Positions 1-4,204 of a DNA stretch of 5,159 bases are shown one piece after another. This DNA comes from Candidatus Sungbacteria bacterium RIFCSPLOWO2_01_FULL_47_10. GTDB taxonomy: Bacteria > Patescibacteriota > Minisyncoccia > Sungbacterales > GWA2-42-14. Under the pieces are notes generated by a model, which did not search any database, was not told the origin of the DNA, and was given only the letters and a program-made list of their open reading frames with translations. The stretch is from the NCBI GenBank assembly GCA_001820675.1, contig MHQO01000054.1:1-5159 (forward strand), in the 5' to 3' direction. The position numbers were made by a program, and so were the translations under genes. Each line of letters begins with the position of its first letter. The stretch's first letter is position 1.

Positions 1-27
1 CGGCAACAGTCCCTTGTCAGTGTAGCC

Positions 28-171
28 TCATTCCAGAATACTTAACAGGGCAGGGGGGGTACGCTTTATTCCAAAGTCAGCCATTAAGTAAAAGAACTGT
101 CCGAATTTGCCGCCAAAGAAAAACTGGAAATTGTTATCGGTTCGGCTCACTTCGACTTCCTTCGACTTCAC
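28..171 (-). pseudogene. possible C-terminal remnant of a minus-strand gene
   Basis: Reading the minus strand from a GTG at 171-169 to a TGA at 30-28 gives 47 residues. The last 35 or so look protein-like: aromatic-rich, with FGQFFYLMADFGIKRTPPAL before a short end LLSILE. The first dozen residues come from the REP-like repeat at 150-195 and are Lys/Glu/Val filler. A stop (TGA, 174-172) lies directly upstream in frame, inside that repeat. One reading is the 3' end of an older gene cut off by insertion of the repeat. The other is a chance open frame. I do not recognise the family. A run of seven G at 53-59 lies within the frame and could also cause frameshifts. The stretch 1-106 shows nothing else. 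Confidence 0.25.
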
Positions 172-260
172 TCAGGACAAGTCGCTCAGTACAAGCCGCC
201 GCCTTTCGGATTTTCGCGGGGGGACTTTCTCGTCCCGAGCTTGTCGAGGGGCGAAAGCGG
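150..260. repeat. compound REP-like extragenic palindrome cluster
   Basis: Several nested repeats are visible. CTTCGACTT occurs at 150-158 and 160-168. CTCAGGACAAG at 171-181 recurs as CTCAGTACAAG at 185-195. CGACTT (163-168) pairs with AAGTCG (179-184) across a 10-nt loop. Further on, CCGCCTTTCG near 199-208 pairs, with one bulged C, with CGAAAGCGG at 252-260. This stem encloses CCCGAGCTTGTCGAGGG at 234-250. Motifs of the form TTCGACTTCGCTCAGGACAAG and CCTCGACAAGCTCGGG are, to my knowledge, widespread intergenic palindromes in many bacterial genomes, which favours a dispersed REP-like element over a gene. Its effect here is unknown; it could act on mRNA stability or as a weak terminator. Confidence 0.65.
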
Positions 261-315
261 TTCGGACTAATTCAAGAATACTGCACTCTCTAGTGAAACA
301 GACCGAAGTGGTTTA

Positions 316-344
316 TTGTCAGATAATTATAGCTCTATCAAAAT
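316..344 (+). promoter_or_regulatory. candidate sigma-70 promoter of the methyltransferase gene
   Basis: TTGTCA at 316-321 matches five of six -35 positions. CAAAAT at 339-344 matches four of six -10 positions, with a 17-bp spacer. A start site about 7 nt downstream, near 351, would leave a leader of only about 8 nt, just enough to hold the GGTGA at 351-355. The surrounding DNA is AT-rich, so a chance match is quite possible. Confidence 0.3.
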
Positions 345-358
345 TTGCTTGGTGAATT

Positions 359-1195
359 ATGAGCGAAGTACAGCATTTTAAACAATTAAACAAATACTAT
401 AATTTCTCCCGTTGGAAGTATAACTGGTTTCTTAACGGCTCAAGACATTTTGGGTTTTACCCCAAAAAAAAATGGATTCCGACAGAAGAAGCACAAACGC
501 TGATGCAAAACTTAGTAGCCGAGAAAGTCGAAGCCGGCTCGGGCAAAAAATTGCTGGACGCTGGATGCGGCCAGGGTGTGACCGCAATATATCTGGCAAA
601 AAAGTATGGGTCCTTCGTGGAAGGCGTTACTATGGTTCCATATGAAGTAGAAGAATTTACCAAGATAGCAAAAAATTTTGGCGTAGATGCAAAAGCCCAT
701 GCAACCCTTATGGATTATTCGCACTTGAAATTCGGCGCCGAATATTTTGACGGAGTGTATAGTCAGGAAAGCCTTGTACATTCGATAAATCTCGAAAAAA
801 CTTTGAGAGAGCTTTACCGGGTATTAAAACAAGGCGGGAGAGCTGCCTTTTTTGAGTATTCAATGGCGGACGATAGTAAATTTTCAAAAGAAGAATTAAA
901 AACACTTAATGAAATGAACGAAGCTTCCGCTATGTATAGTTTTCCAAACATGCGTCACGGAGCGTTCTCAAGGCTGATGCAAAATATAGGGTTTCGAAAC
1001 GTGGAAGTCGAAATTATAAGTGAAGAAGTTGGGCCAATGATCAAGCGGTATCAACTATTTGCCAAGCCCCCCTACTTTCTTTTTAAACTGTTTGGACTAA
1101 CGAAAAATATGCCTAATCTTGTCGCGGCGGCACGAATGGTAAGATTCGGTGAAAAGGATCTCATTCGGTATAACATTTTTACTGCAGTGAAATAA
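359..1195 (+). CDS. SAM-dependent methyltransferase, sterol/tocopherol methyltransferase-like
   Basis: This is a complete class I (Rossmann-fold) methyltransferase of 278 residues that transfers a methyl group from S-adenosylmethionine; the substrate is unknown. The glycine-rich SAM loop LLDAGCGQG is at residues 65-73. The second-strand region, VEGVTMVPYEVEEF, is at 87-100. The segment YSQESLVHSINLEKTLRE then YRVLKQGGR, about 134-161, strongly resembles the post-II and post-III regions of sterol C24 and gamma-tocopherol methyltransferases. The N-terminus (NKYYNFSRWKYNWFLNGS) and the final MVRFGEKDLIRYNIFTAVK also fit that group. Family resemblance does not show that sterols are made; in small genomes such enzymes often act on other lipids or metabolites. 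ATG 359 is preceded by GGTGA at 351-355, which can pair with UCACC near the 16S rRNA 3' end at a fitting short distance. The gene is markedly AT-rich (19 G+C of 60 at 361-420) and sits between repeat-rich gaps, which suggests acquisition by transfer. Confidence 0.9.
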   Translation: MSEVQHFKQLNKYYNFSRWKYNWFLNGSRHFGFYPKKKWIPTEEAQTLMQNLVAEKVEAGSGKKLLDAGCGQGVTAIYLAKKYGSFVEGVTMVPYEVEEFTKIAKNFGVDAKAHATLMDYSHLKFGAEYFDGVYSQESLVHSINLEKTLRELYRVLKQGGRAAFFEYSMADDSKFSKEELKTLNEMNEASAMYSFPNMRHGAFSRLMQNIGFRNVEVEIISEEVGPMIKRYQLFAKPPYFLFKLFGLTKNMPNLVAAARMVRFGEKDLIRYNIFTAVK

Positions 1196-1197
1196 CT

Positions 1198-1331
1198 CCG
1201 ACCGAGCGGGGTCGGCACGAAGTGGAAAGATACCTCAAATAACTCTCTAACGGCCTTACCTTCGGAATTCTGAGACCGAAGTGGGGCGTCATTTCGGAAA
1301 TAGCAAGCCAGAGGAAGCCGCCCGCGGCGGC
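1198..1331. repeat. cluster of intergenic hairpins after the methyltransferase gene
   Basis: The 255-nt gap 1196-1450 has no convincing gene but holds three inverted repeats. CCGACC (1198-1203) pairs with GGTCGG (1210-1215) across GAGCGG, starting two bases after the methyltransferase stop. CTTCGG (1260-1265) pairs with CCGAAG (1276-1281) across 10 nt. GCCGC (1317-1321) pairs with GCGGC (1327-1331). The CCGAA at 1276-1280 can instead pair with TTCGG at 1293-1297. None is followed by a T-run, so these are not typical intrinsic terminators, though the first may end or protect the methyltransferase transcript. GACCGAAGTGG at 1274-1284 is an exact copy of 301-311 upstream of the gene. Confidence 0.5.
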
Positions 1332-1450
1332 GAAATGTGTTCGATAAAGATACAAACTATTTTAAGTATTCTGCGTTTTTATTGACTTTTAACCAGTTGC
1401 CGTCTACTCTTAAAATATACTCTCTGCGCCCTTTAAAAACCCGGTGAAAC

Positions 1451-2008
1451 ATGGCCCGCAAAAGAAGGCGGTTGCCCTCATCGGGTGACCGCTTAACAGA
1501 CTGGCATTTCAGACAGATCGTTGACGTGCTTGAGCGGGTTGTTAAGGCGGTTCGCAAGAAAAAAAGACTTATTGACCTGGATGACAAACCGCCACGAAAG
1601 GCGGTGCGCGGACTTAACGATCTTGACCTTGCAATAATCTATCTTAATGCCGCAAAAAAGATTCACCCGACGTCGGACGATTATGTCGAAACCATTATTC
1701 ATGAGGCCTTTCACACGATTCTCGAAGGCGGCAAGCCCGGCCACAAAGGAATAATCCGCCATGAGGCAATCGATGTCATAGCGGAAATCCTCATTAAAAA
1801 ATTCACCGATGAACAAAAACGATATCTGAAAAAATTTATTCCGAGAAAAGAAGTGAAAAGAGGCCCCCTGCCCACCCAGCCAGACGCAAGCGACGCTGTT
1901 TCAAAAAAACCGTCTCAAGAGACGAAAATACCCGATGTTCTTCTTGAAGACCTCAATTTTCCCGATTTAGACGAGAGGGGGCCCGAAGAAACTCCGCCCC
2001 AAACATAA
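1451..2008 (+). CDS. putative HExxH zinc metallopeptidase-like protein with disordered C-terminal tail
   Basis: This complete 185-residue protein has a zincin-type motif HEAFH at residues 84-88: His84 and His88 as zinc ligands, Glu85 as the catalytic base. RHEAIDVIAE at 103-112 supplies candidate third ligands (Glu105, Asp108 or Glu112). An edge-strand-like LDLAIIYLN (58-66) precedes the motif, as is usual in compact zincins. The arrangement recalls the ImmA/IrrE group (HExxH, then E-x-x-A/D on the next helix), but this is inference. The N-terminus is very basic (ARKRRR, and VRKKK at 34-38), which may mean nucleic-acid contact. Residues from about 131 are rich in Pro, Glu, Asp, Lys and Ser and look disordered. 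There is no signal peptide or membrane segment, so it is probably cytoplasmic. ATG 1451 is the first in-frame ATG after a TGA at 1445-1447, and GGTGA at 1443-1447 is a plausible ribosome site. A weak promoter may lie at TTGACT, 1382-1387, with TACTCT, 1405-1410. Confidence 0.8.
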   Translation: MARKRRRLPSSGDRLTDWHFRQIVDVLERVVKAVRKKKRLIDLDDKPPRKAVRGLNDLDLAIIYLNAAKKIHPTSDDYVETIIHEAFHTILEGGKPGHKGIIRHEAIDVIAEILIKKFTDEQKRYLKKFIPRKEVKRGPLPTQPDASDAVSKKPSQETKIPDVLLEDLNFPDLDERGPEETPPQT

Positions 2009-2040
2009 AAAATACTCCGGAATTTTTCCGGAGTTTTTCT
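2007..2040. terminator. bidirectional intrinsic terminator between convergent genes
   Basis: ACTCCGGAA (2014-2022) pairs perfectly with TTCCGGAGT (2026-2034) across a TTT loop. On the plus strand the stem is followed by a T-rich run to 2040. On the minus strand the six A at 2007-2012 give a matching U-run after the same stem. The element therefore suits transcripts from both sides: the HExxH gene, whose stop codon TAA at 2006-2008 runs into it, and the small minus-strand gene ending at 2055. Confidence 0.9.
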
Positions 2041-2054
2041 TTATCCAAACCACA

Positions 2055-2249
2055 TCAGCGAGGTTCGGTATTCACGACAAACTGTACATCGTCTGGGTGC
2101 GGCTGACGAATTTTTAAACAATCAATCGCAGTTATTGCCAACTGCGGATGCATTTTCTTAAATGTGGAAAGGTCTTGAGCAAAATATTCCATATTTCTCG
2201 GATAATAGATACCGGAAAGATAAACGCCGTTTCCGAGGTCCTTGAACAT
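2055..2249 (-). CDS. small hypothetical protein, 64 residues
   Basis: I do not recognise the family. The minus-strand frame runs from ATG (2249-2247) to TGA (2057-2055). The product looks like a soluble small domain, with a balanced mix of hydrophobic and charged residues and no low complexity. It begins MFKDLGNGVYLSGIYYPRN, continues with an apparent helix around FAQDLSTFKKMHPQL (residues 23-37) and a strand AITAIDCL, and ends VQFVVNTEPR. Three things support a real gene. An AAGGGA site (2260-2255) lies 5 nt before the ATG. The terminator at 2007-2040 is shaped to work in this direction. The alternative frames here are poorer in composition. No clear promoter is seen upstream on the minus strand; the best match is TTGCAG near 2318-2313. 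The gene diverges from the nusA promoter at 2286-2314, so the two transcripts could influence each other. Confidence 0.55.
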   Translation of the reverse strand: MFKDLGNGVYLSGIYYPRNMEYFAQDLSTFKKMHPQLAITAIDCLKIRQPHPDDVQFVVNTEPR

Positions 2250-2285
2250 TTCATTCCCTTTTTAACAAACCACACCCTCTTCCTA

Positions 2286-2314
2286 TTGACATGTACCATA
2301 TATCTTTCTATACT
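2286..2314 (+). promoter_or_regulatory. near-consensus sigma-70 promoter, probably for nusA
   Basis: TTGACA at 2286-2291 is a perfect -35 box. TATACT at 2309-2314 matches five of six -10 positions. The spacer is exactly 17 bp. It is the best promoter match I found in the window. The expected start is near 2321, which gives nusA a leader of about 290 nt. No other plausible plus-strand gene lies between. Confidence 0.8.
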
Positions 2315-2340
2315 GCAAGTAGTAGTGATTTGACGATCGT

Positions 2341-2365
2341 GGTCCGCTGATAATGCGGATCTTTT
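2341..2365 (+). terminator. short terminator-like hairpin early in the nusA leader (possible attenuator)
   Basis: GGTCCGC (2341-2347) pairs with GCGGATC (2355-2361), using one G-U wobble, across the loop TGATAAT. TTTT follows at 2362-2365 and then AAA. This has the form of a weak intrinsic terminator placed 20 nt after the predicted start of the nusA transcript. It would release an RNA of about 45 nt. Its short T-run and 7-bp stem suggest partial rather than full termination. Confidence 0.45.
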
Positions 2366-2388
2366 AAATAGCAATGATGCCAATCCGA

Positions 2389-2422
2389 TGCGAATTTAAT
2401 GCGAATCTGGCGAATTGCGAAT
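2389..2422. repeat. degenerate TGCGAAT repeat cluster
   Basis: TGCGAAT occurs at 2389-2395, 2400-2406 and 2416-2422, with the variant GGCGAAT at 2409-2415. Unit starts are 11, 9 and 7 bases apart. The core CGAAT is shared with the arms of the large hairpin that follows, so this may be a decayed part of the same repeat family. It could also be a set of half-sites for a binding protein. No function is shown by the sequence. Confidence 0.45.
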
Positions 2423-2429
2423 CGGTTCC

Positions 2430-2518
2430 CTACATATTACGAATTAAACCGAATTACGAATACAACGTAAACTCAAACGTAAACTCATTCGTAATTCGAC
2501 AAAATTCGTAATTCGTAG
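2430..2518 (+). repeat. large two-part hairpin with a tandem 12-mer in its loop, nusA leader
   Basis: The inner stem CGAATTACGAAT (2450-2461) pairs perfectly with ATTCGTAATTCG (2487-2498). A symmetric 4x4 internal loop separates it from the outer stem, 2430-2445 with 2503-2518, where 14 of 16 positions pair. The 25-nt apical loop (2462-2486) holds most of two perfect tandem copies of AACGTAAACTCA (2464-2475 and 2476-2487). The arms are built from a period-7 sequence, ATTACGA. In the mRNA this gives about 26 base pairs, most of them A-U. It may be an extragenic palindromic repeat, or a regulatory structure of the nusA leader. I know of no riboswitch class of this shape. Confidence 0.75.
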
Positions 2519-2540
2519 GATAAATTAGCAATTTGTCCTA
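2516..2540 (+). promoter_or_regulatory. second leader hairpin, overlapping the first
   Basis: TAGGATAAATT (2516-2526) pairs with AATTTGTCCTA (2530-2540) around an AGC loop: 11 base pairs with one G-U wobble. Bases 2516-2518 also close the preceding large hairpin, so the ends of the two structures compete or stack coaxially. There is no T-run after it, so it is not a terminator. Confidence 0.6.
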
Positions 2541-2541
2541 A

Positions 2542-2564
2542 ACCCGTCCGCGGGGGACTAGGGT
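2542..2564 (+). promoter_or_regulatory. third, GC-rich leader hairpin
   Basis: ACCCGTCC (2542-2549) pairs with GGAC (2555-2558) and, after a 2-nt TA bulge, GGGT (2561-2564). The loop is GCGGG. Only two bases separate it from the previous hairpin, so 2430-2564 is almost continuously paired when folded as RNA. Confidence 0.5.
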
Positions 2565-2593
2565 AGATTGGCATAAGATTTGTAGATTGGCAT
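2563..2593 (+). repeat. 12-bp direct repeat just before nusA
   Basis: GTAGATTGGCAT occurs at 2563-2574 and again at 2582-2593, 19 bases apart and identical. The second copy ends 17 bases before the nusA ATG. It could be a short duplication, or a paired binding site controlling translation. The TTG inside the second copy (2587-2589) is in frame with nusA but is not the likely start. Confidence 0.6.
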
Positions 2594-2598
2594 CACAT

Positions 2599-2611
2599 TG
2601 TGCGAAGCACA
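2599..2611 (+). promoter_or_regulatory. small hairpin touching the nusA start codon
   Basis: TGTGC (2599-2603) pairs with GCACA (2607-2611) across a GAA loop. The last base is the A of the nusA ATG. No Shine-Dalgarno sequence lies in the 15 bases before the ATG, so initiation here may depend on other features or on this structure. Confidence 0.4.
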
Positions 2612-4086
2612 TGGACCTAAAAAATTTCAAGCAAGCGATTGCCCAACTTTCCGAAGAAAAAGGCATATCGCAGGAAAAAGTCATCGAGACGATCGAGATG
2701 GCAATTGCCGCGGCGTACAAAAAGGACTACGGCAAAAAAGGCCAGATCGTAAAAGCGCGGTTCGATCCTGAGACGAACGACCTTGCCTTCAGACAGTTAA
2801 AAATCGTGGTTGACGAAACCATGATCAAATCCGAAGAAGAAATTCAGGCAGAAGAAGAGGAACGGGCGCGAAAACTTGCCGAAGCCGCGGGGGAATTAAA
2901 GCCCGAACCGGAAGAAGAAAGGGCGGAGGATAGGCGCGGAGGAAAACGAAAAAAAGATGAAGATGATGACGATCTTCCGGTGATAGGAGAAGGGGAAATT
3001 CAGAAAAAAGTCCGTTTCAACCCAGAAAAACACCTCATGGTTGACGAGGCAAAAAAAATAAAGAAAGACGCAAAACCCGGGGACGAGCTGGAATTTCCGC
3101 TTGACGCGCATTCCGATTTCGGCCGTATCGCGTCGCAGACCGCAAAACAGGTTATCATCCAGAGAATCCGCGAAGCGGAACGCGAGGCGACATTCGAAGA
3201 ATATAAAAACAAAGAAGGAGAACTCATTTCGGGAATCGTCCAGCGAATCGAAGGACGGAACATATTCGTCGATCTTGGCCACGGCATAGGGGTTCTTCCT
3301 CCTGAGGAGCAGATTCCGGGAGAACGATTCCGGCTTGGGGAACGCGTCAAGGCGGTCATTCTCCTTGTTGAAGCGGGCCCCCGAGGGCCGGGAATTTTCC
3401 TTTCGCGCTCCCACCCACGGCTGATCAAAAAGCTCTTTGAGATTGAAGTGCCGGAAATCGCCGCGGGAACCGTTGAAATCAAGGCAATCGCGAGGGAAAC
3501 GGGATCGCGCACCAAAATCGCCGTTGAATCAAAAGAAGAAAATATCGATCCCGTGGGATCTTTGGTGGGGCAAAAAGGAGTGCGCGTAACAACCGTCATC
3601 AACGAACTCGGCGGAGAGAAAATCGATATTATCGAATGGTCGCCCGATGCCTCAAAATTCGTCATAAACGCGCTCTCGCCTGCTCGAGTCCTTGAGGTAA
3701 AAATACTTGAACGAAGAAAAGAGGCGCAAGTCCTCGTTGCTGACGACCAGCTTTCTCTTGCCATCGGAAAAGGAGGCCAGAACGCCCGTCTTGCCGCGAA
3801 ATTGACCGGCTGGAGAATTGATATCCGCTCGCATAAAACCGAAGGAATCAAATCGACGGCAGAAGGCGTGGTTGAAGAAAAAAGGGTGAAAGAACCCGCG
3901 GGAGAACCGGAATCGGGCGCGGATGGAGGACAGACAAAAACAGAGGCGGTGGCTCCGGAGACACAAGGGCCCGAAAAAACGAAAAAAGAAGAAAAAGAAA
4001 CCGGTGGTGAAGGCGGAGAAGAAGAAAACAAGCCGAAAAAGAAAACCAAAAGCAAGAAAAAAGTCGCTAAAAAAACAGAGAACTGA
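2611..4086 (+). CDS. nusA: transcription termination/antitermination factor NusA
   Basis: NusA binds RNA polymerase near the RNA exit channel and modulates pausing, termination and antitermination. This complete 491-residue protein has the family order. The N-terminal polymerase-binding domain starts MDLKNFKQAIAQLSEEKGI. It is split by a highly charged insert, about residues 74-130, that includes DEDDDD, and resumes with VRFNPEKHLMVDEAKKIKK. An S1 domain lies at about 203-254. KH1 carries DPVGSLVGQKGVRV (about 313-326) and ELGGEKIDIIEW; KH2 carries AIGKGGQNARLAAKLTGW (about 384-401). From about 404 the protein is a Lys/Glu/Gly/Pro-rich tail ending KKKTKSKKKVAKKTEN, in place of the acidic repeats of the E. 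coli protein. ATG 2611 is chosen over an in-frame TTG at 2587 because it gives the standard N-terminus. No strong ribosome site is seen. rimP is not upstream and infB does not follow directly. The stop is TGA. Confidence 0.97.
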   Translation: MDLKNFKQAIAQLSEEKGISQEKVIETIEMAIAAAYKKDYGKKGQIVKARFDPETNDLAFRQLKIVVDETMIKSEEEIQAEEEERARKLAEAAGELKPEPEEERAEDRRGGKRKKDEDDDDLPVIGEGEIQKKVRFNPEKHLMVDEAKKIKKDAKPGDELEFPLDAHSDFGRIASQTAKQVIIQRIREAEREATFEEYKNKEGELISGIVQRIEGRNIFVDLGHGIGVLPPEEQIPGERFRLGERVKAVILLVEAGPRGPGIFLSRSHPRLIKKLFEIEVPEIAAGTVEIKAIARETGSRTKIAVESKEENIDPVGSLVGQKGVRVTTVINELGGEKIDIIEWSPDASKFVINALSPARVLEVKILERRKEAQVLVADDQLSLAIGKGGQNARLAAKLTGWRIDIRSHKTEGIKSTAEGVVEEKRVKEPAGEPESGADGGQTKTEAVAPETQGPEKTKKEEKETGGEGGEEENKPKKKTKSKKKVAKKTEN

Positions 4087-4088
4087 CA

Positions 4089-4204
4089 AACCGGTGAATT
4101 CGATACGTTGTCCGGTACACACTATGGCATGTGCCGGAACCGGTGAAATTAAAAACAATTTCATCGCCTTCATCGCTTTCACCGATTTAACCAGTTTCAT
4201 ATCA
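4089..4204. repeat. repeat-like nusA-hppA spacer
   Basis: AACCGGTGAA occurs at 4089-4098 and 4138-4147. GGTGAAATT (4142-4150) pairs with AATTTCATC (4157-4165). CGGTGAAA (4141-4148) can instead pair with TTTCACCG (4177-4184). CCGG-TA-CAC at 4112-4120 can pair with GTGCCGG at 4131-4137. From 4160 a degenerate 9-bp unit runs five times up to the hppA start: TTCATCGCC, TTCATCGCT, TTCACCGAT, TTAACCAGT, TTCATATCA. There is no T-run, so no clear intrinsic terminator for nusA, and no promoter that I trust for hppA. Read-through from nusA into hppA is possible. Confidence 0.5.

Noticed and set aside
107..355. Plus-strand open frame of 82 residues before the methyltransferase.
   Set aside because: It crosses the REP-like repeat and has the Arg/Ser-rich composition that such repeats give in every frame. 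There is no motif or ribosome site.
34..1373. A 12-bp inverted repeat, CAGAATACTTAA at 34-45 and its complement at 1362-1373, that could be ends of a mobile element around the methyltransferase.
   Set aside because: In a window of this size about one 12-bp inverted match is expected by chance. No transposase or target duplication is seen.
1445..1447. TGA read as glycine (code 25), which would fuse the upstream frame to the HExxH gene.
   Set aside because: nusA ends on TGA at 4084-4086 right after its tail, and no gene here contains an internal TGA, so TGA acts as a stop.
2330..2354. A second promoter, TTGACG (2330-2335) with GATAAT (2349-2354).
   Set aside because: The 13-bp spacer is too short, and GATAAT lies in the loop and stem of the terminator-like hairpin.
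2389..2518. CRISPR array suggested by the repeated CGAAT motifs.
   Set aside because: Repeats are short, degenerate and irregularly spaced, with no spacers of even length and no cas genes.
2587..2610. TTG at 2587 as the nusA start, adding eight residues.
   Set aside because: The added MASHCAKH comes from the direct repeat and the start-codon hairpin. ATG 2611 gives the usual NusA beginning.
3000..4200. Long minus-strand open frames antisense to nusA.
   Set aside because: They are rich in Phe, Ser and Leu because they mirror the Lys/Glu-rich codons of nusA. They carry no domain, while the plus strand encodes a clear NusA.
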